From assembly GCA_002315255.1 (NCBI GenBank), contig DCGM01000113.1:1-53288 (forward strand): 53,288 bases of DNA, in the 5' to 3' direction. This stretch comes from Lachnospiraceae bacterium UBA1778. Lineage in GTDB: Bacteria > Bacillota > Clostridia > Lachnospirales > Lachnospiraceae. Of the stretch, positions 1 through 9,143 are shown one piece after another (the stretch's first letter is position 1; each line of letters begins with the position of its first letter). The position numbers and the translations under genes are program-made. The notes under the pieces are model-generated. The model had not been told where the DNA came from, did no database searches, and saw only the letters and a program-made list of their open reading frames with translations.

Positions 1-140
1 AACTTCGCAGGATAGCCCTGACGCGCAATCGCAATCGCGACATTAGCCGGCGCACCGCCCGCTTTCCGGATATAACTTGCTTCCTCCACACCTGGAAGGA
101 AGTCAATGACCATTTCGCCTACACTGATAAACTTCTTCAT
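1..140 (-). CDS. PfkB-family sugar kinase (fructokinase-like), N-terminal part
   Basis: Only the first 46 codons lie in the window; the gene continues off the left edge. The start MKKFISVGEMVIDFLPG followed by RKAGGAPANVAIAIARQG is the typical beginning of PfkB/ribokinase-family kinases, where the GG-x-PAN segment lines the sugar site. These enzymes phosphorylate a sugar, most often fructose, with ATP in the cytoplasm. The start codon at 140 follows a GGGAG-like site. The gene lies 66 nt downstream of the isomerase gene, so isomerisation followed by phosphorylation is a plausible pathway. Substrate cannot be fixed from this fragment. Confidence 0.85.
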   Translation of the reverse strand, partial: MKKFISVGEMVIDFLPGVEEASYIRKAGGAPANVAIAIARQGYPAK

Positions 141-164
141 TTTTCTCCCATCATTTAGCCGATA

Positions 165-189
165 CGCTTCCCCTGAAAAAGGGGAAGCG
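165..189 (-). other. Intercistronic hairpin
   Basis: A perfect 9-bp stem (CGCTTCCCC / GGGGAAGCG) with a 7-nt A-rich loop sits between the isomerase stop and the kinase start. There is no T-run after it on the minus strand, so it looks like an mRNA-stability or processing hairpin rather than a terminator. Confidence 0.55.
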
Positions 190-206
190 GGCCTTTATGT
201 ATTTGA

Positions 207-1691
207 TTACTGCTGTAAATAATCCTGATAAGCGACTTTCTCAACTTTCTTTAACCCAAGCCATGCAGCGACTTCCATTAACTCATCCGTGAACTCGCCG
301 TAAACAATCGGAAAATGATGCTGGAATCCGCGAGCCATGAGCGTATTGAAGAAATCAAGCGCGGAAATCGGTTCGCCGTTCAGCTTCAGTCCGTCCACCC
401 AGCCGCGGCTGCCGCAGTAACTCTCCTTCGAACCGTCCTGCGTATGACCGGAAGCGATCATGAGCGTATCGCACTCGCCGGTCAGACGGGCGATCGTGAC
501 AGCACCTTCATCAAAGACCATATCACGGACGACACCGGTTCCAACTGCATGGTCGAGATCGCGTCCTTCATGATCCTTACCGGAATAGTTCAGGCTATAC
601 TTGTAGCCGTTCTTTTTGCAAAAACGCTTTGATGCCGGGCCGCAATGCCACATCAGAATCGAATTATCGTTCTCATCCATTGCGGAAAGGTCCATTAACA
701 TCGTGATATCGTCAGCGATATAGGAAAGAAGAAGCATGGAGACCGTGCTGGTAAGGTCGCCTTCGCATCCGCACGGCGTGCCTTTATCATTAATCTCACC
801 AACGACAGAGCAGACGCTGTAAAGATAATCGTCCTGGAACTTCGGCCAACAGCTGACTGCGACTGCATCATATTTATACTTTGCAATGAAATCGTCATAT
901 GCGAGAGCATAACGCGCATTGACTTCAAGGAGCGACATGCGGCTCGTCTTCTTCGACGGGTCGACAGCGTTCAGCTGGGTGTCGATTGCTTCGTTCTTTG
1001 CAGCTGCTTCCACCTTCAGTTCAGCGACCTTCTTATCGACGCGTGCCTGATCAATCGACTCTGCCATCTCCTTCAGTTCGCCGTACTCATGGAGACGGTT
1101 GATGCGCATACCGTCGAACAGTTTGATGAGCTTGCGCTCGTCATCGTAAAGGTCATTGAATCCCGGAGCAATGCCGCCGACGAGACCGATATTCGAATTC
1201 TGCATCTTCTTGATTGCGCGAAGCGCCACCACAGTAATCTGCAGGCGGCGAAGGAAACGTGGATCATTGATATCGCCATAAAACCATTTCGTTTTGACTT
1301 CATAATCCGAAAGGTAATGGGCGACGATAGAGGAATACATATGAATTCCGCAGAGCGAGTTAAAAGAAACGATGCCTGCAGCACGCATCTCCGGAATCGC
1401 CCAAAGGCCTAACCGAGCACCTTTTGTACGAGCTAGCGTCGAAACGACGAGGCCAGCCGCGAAGCTCGTGCACTGCAGAAGGACAAAGTCCACTTTCTCA
1501 TCTTCCAGAACAACCCGTGCCTTTAAAGCATCCTCTTCCGTGATGACTGTTTCCGGATATACATAAAGATCAAAATCCCACTTTTTTGCAATCTCTTTTA
1601 AGCCTTCCACACTATGTCCGAACGCAGACTTTTTGTCTCCCGGGAAAGAAAGCTGGGAAGCACCGACAACACCCAATTTAAAACGTACCAT
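207..1691 (-). CDS. L-fucose/L-arabinose isomerase family protein
   Basis: A 494-residue cytoplasmic sugar isomerase-like protein, close to the usual length of the L-fucose/L-arabinose isomerase fold. Members interconvert an aldose and ketose with a divalent metal. Visible marks are the segment CGCEGD around residue 320 (metal-ligand Glu region), a following run rich in Asp, and a late HHFPIVYG motif matching the C-terminal metal-binding His. An upstream TTG at 1745 would add 18 residues, but the ATG at 1691 has a GAGG site eight bases before it, so 1691 is preferred. It is co-directional with the sugar kinase downstream and divergent from an AraC regulator that may control it. The true sugar is unknown. 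Confidence 0.8.
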   Translation of the reverse strand: MVRFKLGVVGASQLSFPGDKKSAFGHSVEGLKEIAKKWDFDLYVYPETVITEEDALKARVVLEDEKVDFVLLQCTSFAAGLVVSTLARTKGARLGLWAIPEMRAAGIVSFNSLCGIHMYSSIVAHYLSDYEVKTKWFYGDINDPRFLRRLQITVVALRAIKKMQNSNIGLVGGIAPGFNDLYDDERKLIKLFDGMRINRLHEYGELKEMAESIDQARVDKKVAELKVEAAAKNEAIDTQLNAVDPSKKTSRMSLLEVNARYALAYDDFIAKYKYDAVAVSCWPKFQDDYLYSVCSVVGEINDKGTPCGCEGDLTSTVSMLLLSYIADDITMLMDLSAMDENDNSILMWHCGPASKRFCKKNGYKYSLNYSGKDHEGRDLDHAVGTGVVRDMVFDEGAVTIARLTGECDTLMIASGHTQDGSKESYCGSRGWVDGLKLNGEPISALDFFNTLMARGFQHHFPIVYGEFTDELMEVAAWLGLKKVEKVAYQDYLQQ

Positions 1692-1785
1692 TCTGTTTAC
1701 CTCAGTCTCAAATTTATTTCCGCCTGACTGGCGTATCTCCACCAATAAGCTGATTCTATTTTAACAATAAAATGGCAACAGATAA

Positions 1786-1813
1786 ATTATAATCTTTTTC
1801 TATTTTACATCAA
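1786..1813 (-). promoter_or_regulatory. Sigma-A-like promoter for the isomerase-kinase operon
   Basis: TTGATG (-35, 1808-1813) and TATAAT (-10, 1786-1791) read on the minus strand with a 16-nt spacer, about 95 nt upstream of the isomerase start. Confidence 0.6.
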
Positions 1814-1903
1814 ACAGCTGAATCTGTCTTGTGGATTTTCCGATGTTTAATAGTAAAAAAAGATGATTATTTGAAAAATCCCCTAAAAATAGAAAAAATC
1901 CTA

Positions 1904-1932
1904 TTGATTAATTCGTGATTTTCTATTAAAAT
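1904..1932 (+). promoter_or_regulatory. Promoter of the AraC-type regulator
   Basis: TTGATT (1904-1909) and TAAAAT (1927-1932) with a 17-nt spacer, about 100 nt upstream of the AraC start. The start of transcription would fall in the dyad cluster just downstream. Confidence 0.55.
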
Positions 1933-1965
1933 GATATCACTTGATGATATATCACATTGTGATAC
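1932..1965. promoter_or_regulatory. Cluster of TGATAT-ATCAC dyads, candidate operator
   Basis: Three closely spaced variants of the same dyad occur: TGATATCAC (1932-1940), TGATATATCAC (1944-1954) and TGTGATAC (1958-1965). They overlap the expected AraC transcription start in the divergent intergenic region, as expected for autoregulation or control of both directions. The binding protein is an inference. Confidence 0.4.
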
Positions 1966-2030
1966 ATCTGCCGCCCGAAACATTTTCGTCACCCTACGGA
2001 ACGATGGATTTTATCGAGGAAGGTTAATCT

Positions 2031-2765
2031 ATGTGTCATCTTCTCACCACCATGTTTACTAAAAACAGTACGATGCCCGACCGTCTCAGAATGTTCGTGC
2101 ATCTTTTAAAGATGCCAGTCAAAGTCACCTTCACCGATTCTTTACCGGAGGCATTTTCCAATCTTGACCTGTCAGACCAGTTTGAGATTCTCGCATTAGA
2201 GTTCCCGGACGAGGATTCCCTGAACCTGTATCGGCGTACGATTCCTTCACACCCTGAAGTCAAACGTCTGCTGATTTCAGACACACTCTCTGCCTCCTCT
2301 TCAGACGAGGTCGTTCTCCCTTTAAAATGGGATATCCGCAGATTCTATAGCGCCATGATCCGACTGATGCCGGAAATCGCCGCTAATACGCCGCCATTAG
2401 AACAATCATCCCGCTGGTATGGTTATAATGTTCCGCTTCAGGAGCGGATTCTCGATGTTATGCGGATTATCCGGGAAGAATATCAAAACGATATCGGGCT
2501 TGATTATCTCGCCGGCCGCGTGTATACATCTCCCTGCTATTTAAGCACTCTCTTCCGGAAGTTTATCGGCATGAATGCGCTCGCTTATTTAAACGATTAC
2601 CGGCTTCACGTAGCGCTCACGCTTTTACGCTCGACCGATCTGATCCTCGCAGATGTCTGCACAAAAATCGGTTATCGGAGCCTTCCCTATTTCTGCACCT
2701 GCTTTAAGCGTCGGTTCGGCATCACGCCTTCCGAGTACCGCGAAGGCACCGCAGTTGTTTTCTAA
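2031..2765 (+). CDS. AraC-family transcriptional regulator
   Basis: A 244-residue DNA-binding protein. The last 100 residues form the double helix-turn-helix of the AraC/XylS family: a first helix pair near GLDYLAGRVYTSPCYLSTL and the conserved second signature ending in the FKRRFGITPSEYR motif. The N-terminal 130 residues are not recognisable as a cupin or receiver domain and are short, so the sensed signal is unknown. The start follows a GGAAGG-like site. It is divergent from the isomerase-kinase operon and upstream of the convergent transporter operon, so either could be its target. Confidence 0.9.
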   Translation: MCHLLTTMFTKNSTMPDRLRMFVHLLKMPVKVTFTDSLPEAFSNLDLSDQFEILALEFPDEDSLNLYRRTIPSHPEVKRLLISDTLSASSSDEVVLPLKWDIRRFYSAMIRLMPEIAANTPPLEQSSRWYGYNVPLQERILDVMRIIREEYQNDIGLDYLAGRVYTSPCYLSTLFRKFIGMNALAYLNDYRLHVALTLLRSTDLILADVCTKIGYRSLPYFCTCFKRRFGITPSEYREGTAVVF

Positions 2766-2792
2766 GACATAGTTTTTCTCCAAATAAAACCG

Positions 2793-2825
2793 AAGGCGGT
2801 TGGCAAAGCCAACCGCCTTTTTTTC
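2793..2825 (+). terminator. Intrinsic terminator of the AraC gene
   Basis: A 12-bp perfect stem (AAGGCGGTTGGC / GCCAACCGCCTT) with a 3-nt loop is followed by TTTTTT, 27 nt after the stop codon. Confidence 0.9.
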
Positions 2826-2975
2826 TCTTCCAATCCTCACTGTCGACCATTTTTTCGTGCCTAAACCTGCAGCAAGCGGGAAACGATCGACAAGTGAAAG
2901 AGATGCATATTGAACCGTGAACGGACTCACTTCATACACTTCGGTGCCTTTTCACAGGTCGCCTTTTCGTATCTT

Positions 2976-4460
2976 TTAGTTGCCCATTAATTCATTGACT
3001 ACATCGATAGCAGCCTCTGCGACCGGACGCTGTTCTTCGATAGCCGCTGCCGCAGTCTGGCTCTGGTTAGCAACCGGAACAACAATCTTATCGTACGGAT
3101 AATTCGGGATCATGTAACGATAATCGTACAGTGCGCACTCGTCTTCAGTAATCATACGGGTGACCGTTTCATCGACGGAACGCTCATCGCAGAACTGTGA
3201 ATAGTAAGAATCACGGAAGGTAATTCCCATAATCTTCGCATCTTCGATCTTGTCAAGTGTGCCATACCAGTTCTGGAGAACTTCTGCAACCTTTTCGATT
3301 TCTTCTTCCGGAAGTGTAGCCGGGATGGCGATCGGCGTCGGATACATGTTCGTGCAGACATGAGCATTTGCAGCCGTTCCCTGCGGAATCATGACATAGC
3401 CGAAGTTGTCCATGTCGCCGAGATATGCTTCAATGATCCAAGTCTGGGAGATCATCATTGCGCACTGGCCCTCGCGGAAATCGGTGTAGGCCTTATCCCA
3501 AGCCTGGCCGTGACCAAACTCAGCGATATAGCCCTTATTGACGAGGCTGACGGCCCACTCGAGGCCTTCCTGGAATGCCGGGTCGGTTGTTCCGTCATAG
3601 AATACACCATTCTCATCTTTGCCGACGAAAACAGCACCGTTTGAATAAACGCCAAACTGCATCAGATCACAGTCGTTTGCATTTAATGCGAACAGATCCG
3701 TGATGCCATCATTGTTCGTATCTTTCGTAAGCTTCTGGCAGAGTTCTTCGAAATGCGCCCAATCCCATTCGCCTGCTTCCTGAAGATCATAAGGAAGTTC
3801 CGGATCAATGCCGGCTTTTTCGAAGAGGGTCTTATTAAAGAAGACTCCGAGACGCGGCTGGTCGAGGTCCGGACGGGACGCATAGACCTTTCCGTCAATC
3901 GTGAAGTAGTCCGAAATCAGATCATTCCACATCGGATCATCGAGGTCGAGATACTGAGAAAGATCAACTAAAAGTCCCTGGGAAGCTAACGGGATGAACT
4001 GCTCGACTTTCATCTGGAACGCGGAGCAGATATTGTCTTTATTGATCAATGCGTCAATGAGCACGTCCTGATAGTTTCCGCGGTTCTGAAGACCGATCTG
4101 CTTGAAGGTGAAGTTCATCGATAATTCCAATGCATCATGATAATCACGCTGTAAAGAATCCCAAGCCGTATCCGGCTCTTCCTCCTCTTCTTCCGCTGCT
4201 GACCACCAGTCGCCCATGATGAATTCGTATCCGCCTAAATCGACCGGCTCGTCATCCGGAAGGGTCGGTGAATCAGTAGGATCGTCATCCGGAAGGGTCG
4301 GTGAATCAGTAGGATCCTCATCACCTTCGGTCGCCTTATCGGTCGGCTGAGCATCCGTTGCCTTCGTCTCATCCTGTTTCTTCGTCGGATCCGTGCTATT
4401 GCAGGAAGCCAGTGCAAAAACCATGACAAGTGCTAACAATAATGCCAAAATTTTCTTCAT
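2976..4460 (-). CDS. Carbohydrate ABC transporter solute-binding lipoprotein
   Basis: A 494-residue extracellular lipoprotein. The signal MKKILALLLALVMVFALASC ends in a lipobox, with Cys as the anchored residue. A Thr/Pro/Asp-rich linker follows, containing an 11-residue repeat (DDDPTDSPTLP-type, 33-nt period at 4249-4314), and then a family 1-type solute-binding fold. The start at 4460 is chosen over an upstream one because of the AGGAGG site eight bases before it. It is the last gene of the leftward double-importer operon, just downstream of two permease genes, and probably feeds them. The ligand is likely an oligosaccharide, but this is inferred from family and context. Confidence 0.9.
   Translation of the reverse strand: MKKILALLLALVMVFALASCNSTDPTKKQDETKATDAQPTDKATEGDEDPTDSPTLPDDDPTDSPTLPDDEPVDLGGYEFIMGDWWSAAEEEEEEPDTAWDSLQRDYHDALELSMNFTFKQIGLQNRGNYQDVLIDALINKDNICSAFQMKVEQFIPLASQGLLVDLSQYLDLDDPMWNDLISDYFTIDGKVYASRPDLDQPRLGVFFNKTLFEKAGIDPELPYDLQEAGEWDWAHFEELCQKLTKDTNNDGITDLFALNANDCDLMQFGVYSNGAVFVGKDENGVFYDGTTDPAFQEGLEWAVSLVNKGYIAEFGHGQAWDKAYTDFREGQCAMMISQTWIIEAYLGDMDNFGYVMIPQGTAANAHVCTNMYPTPIAIPATLPEEEIEKVAEVLQNWYGTLDKIEDAKIMGITFRDSYYSQFCDERSVDETVTRMITEDECALYDYRYMIPNYPYDKIVVPVANQSQTAAAAIEEQRPVAEAAIDVVNELMGN
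4249..4314 (-). repeat. In-frame 33-nt tandem duplication in the linker of the binding protein
   Basis: Two near-identical 33-nt units (starts 4249 and 4282) encode two 11-residue copies in the linker after the lipobox; a degenerate third begins at 4315. Confidence 0.85.
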
Positions 4461-4580
4461 GTTTTCCTCCTTAAAAAGAAAATAGTGTTTTGATAATAAA
4501 GCTGTATAAAAACATTCGCAAAGAATGTGATTACCCCTCTCTTCTGCCCGTACACAGTGCCACACAAATGATCTCATGCA

Positions 4581-5579
4581 TCACATCTTAATTGCGCTCG
4601 CGCTTAACGATTCGACGAAGCGCTTCTGGGCGATCAAATAGACAATGATGACCGGTACGAGGAGCAGAATGGTTCCTGTCGCGCTGATACAGTTTGTATA
4701 GGTCAATGCCGGCCGCGTGTCAAGGAAGGATTGCAGACGGGTACCGACGGCTGCCAGTTGTGCCGGAAGCAGATTTGCCGATTTTAAGAGCAGCGTGCTG
4801 AAATAGTTATCGGTCCATTGCCAGACAAATGAGAACAGGAAGCAACTGGACGCAATCGGCATTGCGTCGGGAAGCATGATGGAGAACAGCGTGCGGATCG
4901 TGCCGCAACCATCCACATAAGCCGCTTCTTCGATATCTTTCGGGATATTTCTGAAATACTGCCGGAAGAGGTAGATATAGAGGCCGCACTTTAACCCGGT
5001 GCAGCTTCCGGCGAGCAGCAGGATTGGCGCTACCGTTCCGGTCAGGTTCAACGGTTCTCCAAAGATTGCCGTAAAGATTCCGAAAATATCGAAATATCGG
5101 AAGTTCAGTTGGAGCGCGGACGAGTACGTCTGCTGCGGGATGACGATCATCAGAATGACCATTGCAAACCAGAATTTCTTTAACGGAAACTCGAAGCGTG
5201 CAAAACCATAGCCGACCAGCAGGCAGGAAACCACCTGAAGGATAGCGACCGAGACCGCAATGATGAACGTGTTGATGAAAGACTTGAAGTAGTCCATTGC
5301 GCGAAGCGCCATCTTATAATTGTCCAGCGTGAAATTCTTCGGGAGCGCGACAATCGTGCTGTCATAAAGGTCCTTTTCCGCCATAAAGCTGACAGAAAGC
5401 TTGTTAATCAGTGGCTGAAGAATCATAAAACAGAGGCCGAACATCAGAATCAGGATGACGAGTTCTCCCATTCCCTTTAAGACGATGTTTTTCAGGCGCT
5501 CCTTTGTAAGGCGCGGTTTTGGATTATTTGCGCGGAACTTGGGCTGGTTCAGGCGGAGTTTTACACTTTTTTTAGTCAT
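4581..5579 (-). CDS. Carbohydrate ABC transporter permease (MalG type)
   Basis: A 332-residue integral membrane protein with about six hydrophobic segments. The EAA loop that docks the ATPase is visible as EEAAYVDGCGTIRTLF near residue 220. A basic N-terminal tail of about 30 residues precedes the first membrane segment. It overlaps the upstream permease gene by 8 nt, indicating translational coupling. It would form a heterodimer with that permease and work with the binding protein encoded downstream. No ATPase gene is nearby, so a shared MsmX/UgpC-like ATPase encoded elsewhere is presumed. Confidence 0.92.
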   Translation of the reverse strand: MTKKSVKLRLNQPKFRANNPKPRLTKERLKNIVLKGMGELVILILMFGLCFMILQPLINKLSVSFMAEKDLYDSTIVALPKNFTLDNYKMALRAMDYFKSFINTFIIAVSVAILQVVSCLLVGYGFARFEFPLKKFWFAMVILMIVIPQQTYSSALQLNFRYFDIFGIFTAIFGEPLNLTGTVAPILLLAGSCTGLKCGLYIYLFRQYFRNIPKDIEEAAYVDGCGTIRTLFSIMLPDAMPIASSCFLFSFVWQWTDNYFSTLLLKSANLLPAQLAAVGTRLQSFLDTRPALTYTNCISATGTILLLVPVIIVYLIAQKRFVESLSASAIKM

Positions 5580-6474
5580 AGTAATACACCACCTTCGAAA
5601 TGATCAAGGACGAAAGTCCGATAAAGAGCAGCATGATGATGCTGTAAATCCAGGCCATTGCAGAACTGTAGCCATACTGCATGGAGGCGCTTGCCGCGGT
5701 CAGTATCTTCTCCATAAGGGCATTGTCGGAGCGGAGGAACCGGTCAATGATCGTATAAATCCAGTTGACGAGAATCATCGGGCTGACCATCGGAATCGTA
5801 ATCTTCCAAAGTTTTTCCCACGCGGAGCAGCCTTCGATATCGGCTGCTTCATAGACGGATGTGTTGATCGTCTGAAGTGCGGACAGGAAGATAACGGTCT
5901 GGATGCCAGAAGCCGTTACAATGTCATAGAAGTTATTGACGACATCTGAAACGAAGCTGACGATCTCCTCTCCTACGCCGCCAAGCGCGCCGAGAAGGAG
6001 GTTCTCCATCGTTGTCGTGATCGAAACGTCTGCGGCATTCGACTGGAGGACTTCAATTCCCGCAAGCAACGCATTGGATTTTTCGAGTCCTAAGACGATA
6101 CCGGAGTTTAAGATGACCGGCAGGAAGAAAATCGCACGGACGAAGCCGCGGCCGGGGAACCTACGGTTTAACAGCACCGCAGCAATCAGGCTAAAGATGA
6201 TAATGCACGGAACATTGACGAGCATATCCTTGCAGGATTCCGTCAGCAGGCGGTTGAAATCCGGGTCGATCGTAAAGGCGCGGATAAAGTTGTCAAATCC
6301 GACATCTTTTAAGACGAATCCCGCTTCCGTCGTACTGATGGAAACATCCGAAAAGGCCATCCGCACAGAGGTGATCAGCGGGCTTAGGATAAAGAGCAGG
6401 AAGCCGATCAGGAAAGGCAGGATAAAGAGATAGCCGGTAATCGCGCGTTTTGTATGAAGTCTTAGCTTCTTCAT
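5572..6474 (-). CDS. Carbohydrate ABC transporter permease (MalF type)
   Basis: A 300-residue membrane permease. It starts with the positive-inside KKLRLHTKRAITGYLFILPF typical of MalF/LacF partners and carries the EAA loop EAADIEGCSAWEKLWKI near residue 212. A stretch between about residues 135 and 190 is longer and less hydrophobic than in standard sugar permeases and may be an extracytoplasmic loop. It overlaps the DUF5696-like gene upstream by 4 nt and the next permease by 8 nt, so the three genes are clearly co-translated. Confidence 0.9.
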   Translation of the reverse strand: MKKLRLHTKRAITGYLFILPFLIGFLLFILSPLITSVRMAFSDVSISTTEAGFVLKDVGFDNFIRAFTIDPDFNRLLTESCKDMLVNVPCIIIFSLIAAVLLNRRFPGRGFVRAIFFLPVILNSGIVLGLEKSNALLAGIEVLQSNAADVSITTTMENLLLGALGGVGEEIVSFVSDVVNNFYDIVTASGIQTVIFLSALQTINTSVYEAADIEGCSAWEKLWKITIPMVSPMILVNWIYTIIDRFLRSDNALMEKILTAASASMQYGYSSAMAWIYSIIMLLFIGLSSLIISKVVYYYD

Positions 6475-9029
6475 TGTCCGCCTCCTTTCACCGCCACGAA
6501 ATCAGCTGCCGGAACGGTAATGCCGCTTTCGGAATAGACTTCATTTCCGTGATTGACATAGACGCGGGTTCCGTTCTCGTAGACCGTAAGCGTCACAGTG
6601 TCGGAAAGCCACTTATGGTCAATGATCTCCAGATTATTGACATCGCCGATTTCCTCCGTCACGCGGTCGGAAAGAGCCTGTATTTCTTCCCTCCAGCTTT
6701 CGAAATTTGCGCTGTAAAGATTCGTGGTGAACGTATAGCGGTTGTTCTGGAGTTCCTTATAATCGCATTCGAAGAAGCGGAACGAGAAGCCTGCACCGCA
6801 TTCAATCGCTTTTAAGACCGCTTTCTTCGTATTTCCGTAAATATTTATTGGCGCGCCGGTATAGGAAACATAGCCGTGCAATGCGATTTCGTAGAACGGC
6901 ACCTGATGATCCGTAATATCATATTCGCTGCCGAATAAATCGAGATCGACAATTGTGTCCGCATAAACTGCTGCAAAGTCATAGCCCCCCTGAATCAGGA
7001 GTTTCTGGCCGTTCTCTTTCGCTTCGGAAAGGAGGCTCGACTGCATGTAAAGGAAATCGCTCCGTGAGGACGCGGCATTCCGGTCAAAGTTCGAAACCAG
7101 GAAGTCGCCTAAATCTGAGAAGCTCGCGCCTGCCTGTTTCTTTTCGCAGAATGCCAGCCAGTTCGCTATCATCTTCTCTTCTTTTTTCAGGTTAAGCGCA
7201 TAGAAAAGATAGCTTGCGGATTCACGCTGATAAGTCGTATCGGACGCATATGGATAGATGCTGACATCCGTATTGGTGACGTCTTTTATGACGTCAGAAA
7301 GATTGGAAAGACCGTCGAACAATGTCGTCTTCCGCACTTCCATCACGTAAGCGCTTAGGAAAAGATCGCCGTCCGCTTCGGCCAATGCATCCTGAAGATT
7401 CTGATACCCTTCCTTTCCGCCAAGCCCGCTCACTTCCTGAATAGAAGCTAGTACAGTCTGCCGGTTTCCGCCGTTTACGATATCCGTATATCGTAGTTTG
7501 AGATTCGCGATATTTTGAAGACTGCGGACAGCGGCTGCCGCTTCATCATAAGTAGCGGCGGTATAAACCCGGGTCGAAGGAACGCCGAGAATCTTCTCGG
7601 TCCGGTCGATAGCGCCGACAAATTCCAAAACAACCGGAAGCGCGGCGTCTTCGGTTTTTTTCAGACTTCCGTACGTGTCCATCAGATATGTGCGGTACCG
7701 CTTCGCCATATCGACATAGGAATTGCTCGTTCCGGCGATAAATTGAAGTTCAATCGTATCCGAAGGATGCGTCTGCTGGAATTTCCGGATCGTCGAAACA
7801 GACTTTGCAGAAATGTCCGTGTCCATCGTATGGACGATTGTAAACACATTGCGGATGTAGTCATAACTCGAACGCTTTCCGGCAATATCCGCTTCTACAG
7901 CGAAATCGCCTGCGCCTAAGGAACAGACTGCCATCAGCGAGCTTCCGTTTTTTGCAATCGCATAAACCGGCATGATGCTTTCAGTTTCCTGAACACGCCG
8001 CGCTCTCGAAATCGCGCTGTCATAGCCGTAAACATCAGAGAAATAAGAGGATGCGGCCGCTTTTTCGTTATGGAAGAAAACCTGTGCGCCACCGGCTTCC
8101 GGGAGAAGCAGATATCCTTCGTCCGTGTCACCCGCATTCATAAAATACGGGAAAAGGCGAAGTTCGGTCAGCGGATATTCCGGGAGATAAGAAATCTCCT
8201 CTTCCGGAACTCTGACCTTCAGTGCGTCGCCCTCTAGCGAGAAGCGGATGGTGACATTAAACTGGATGATGATCTTCTCTTCCGCCGCATTAGGCGCCTT
8301 ATCCATTTCATAATCTTCTTCAGAATAGTCGATTGATGCAAACGCATCTTCAATCTGCTGCATTAAAAAGGCGCGGAGGCCTTTACCGCCGACATACTCG
8401 GAAAGCGCGTAATACGGCTGGTTTTCGAGGTCCGGAATCGCTTCCAGATATTTTTTCTTCTTTTCCGGGTCAGAAATCTTCGAAATATCGAGTTTCTGGT
8501 AATTCTTTAAGACGGCGGACTTCGCCTTTTCGTCCATTTTTTCCAGGAAGATCATCATCCGTTCCACCGGAATCACCTGCGGAATCTTATAGCGGATGAT
8601 AGCAGGACCGACCATATAGCGGACGACGATTTCGCCGTTTTCTTCCGTGATTTCAAAGGTGCCGTCCTTCACCGCATACGTATATCCGTCGTAGGTATTC
8701 GTATTCGATTTCTCGTCGGTATACGTGACAATAAGAGGTGAAAGCATATCATTGATAATCGCGACGTCCGCAAGCGGATCCTCTGACGCATTCTCAGGAA
8801 CGGAATTCCAAACCATCCCGTTCCGCTTGTCTGTCAGCGTAAAATACGAGGTCGTTCCGTCCATCTCGAACTTCAGAATGTCATTCTCTAGGGTGTATAC
8901 TGCATTGTTTTCATCAGCCATATAGACTTCGATTTCCGTCGCTTCCTGCCCTTTTTCGCATGCGGAAAGAGCCAGCGCGAAAAGCGCCGTCAGCACTGTC
9001 AGGATAATTTTTTCAAGTGCTTTTTTCAT
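6471..9029 (-). CDS. DUF5696-like large surface lipoprotein
   Basis: An 852-residue secreted lipoprotein. The signal peptide ends in the lipobox ALSAC at about residue 24. The early segment YTLENDILKFEMDG, followed by tryptophan and glycine-rich beta strands, resembles carbohydrate-active beta-sandwich folds, and the second half has an alpha/beta character with no clear catalytic motif that I can assign. Overall size and gene context match proteins annotated DUF5696, which recur beside sugar ABC importers in Bacillota. This family call is from memory of context and length rather than a profile search. It overlaps the downstream permease by 4 nt. It may capture or trim the transported glycan at the cell surface. 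Confidence 0.65.
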   Translation of the reverse strand: MKKALEKIILTVLTALFALALSACEKGQEATEIEVYMADENNAVYTLENDILKFEMDGTTSYFTLTDKRNGMVWNSVPENASEDPLADVAIINDMLSPLIVTYTDEKSNTNTYDGYTYAVKDGTFEITEENGEIVVRYMVGPAIIRYKIPQVIPVERMMIFLEKMDEKAKSAVLKNYQKLDISKISDPEKKKKYLEAIPDLENQPYYALSEYVGGKGLRAFLMQQIEDAFASIDYSEEDYEMDKAPNAAEEKIIIQFNVTIRFSLEGDALKVRVPEEEISYLPEYPLTELRLFPYFMNAGDTDEGYLLLPEAGGAQVFFHNEKAAASSYFSDVYGYDSAISRARRVQETESIMPVYAIAKNGSSLMAVCSLGAGDFAVEADIAGKRSSYDYIRNVFTIVHTMDTDISAKSVSTIRKFQQTHPSDTIELQFIAGTSNSYVDMAKRYRTYLMDTYGSLKKTEDAALPVVLEFVGAIDRTEKILGVPSTRVYTAATYDEAAAAVRSLQNIANLKLRYTDIVNGGNRQTVLASIQEVSGLGGKEGYQNLQDALAEADGDLFLSAYVMEVRKTTLFDGLSNLSDVIKDVTNTDVSIYPYASDTTYQRESASYLFYALNLKKEEKMIANWLAFCEKKQAGASFSDLGDFLVSNFDRNAASSRSDFLYMQSSLLSEAKENGQKLLIQGGYDFAAVYADTIVDLDLFGSEYDITDHQVPFYEIALHGYVSYTGAPINIYGNTKKAVLKAIECGAGFSFRFFECDYKELQNNRYTFTTNLYSANFESWREEIQALSDRVTEEIGDVNNLEIIDHKWLSDTVTLTVYENGTRVYVNHGNEVYSESGITVPAADFVAVKGGGQ

Positions 9030-9143
9030 ATGACTCCTTAAAACAAGTTCACTTTCCAGCTGTCTACGGGCACACGACCGTCTTCCGGCGGTTTGCTGAA
9101 TCCCTGCCGATTTTCTACGTGGCGGCCCTGGACGCGTTCCCTT

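Noticed and set aside
2625..2939. Minus-strand frame after the AraC gene, with a VYEVSPFTVQYASL-like end
   Set aside because: It runs through the AraC gene's antisense and terminator; the right-hand part may be a gene scrap, but I could not recognise it.
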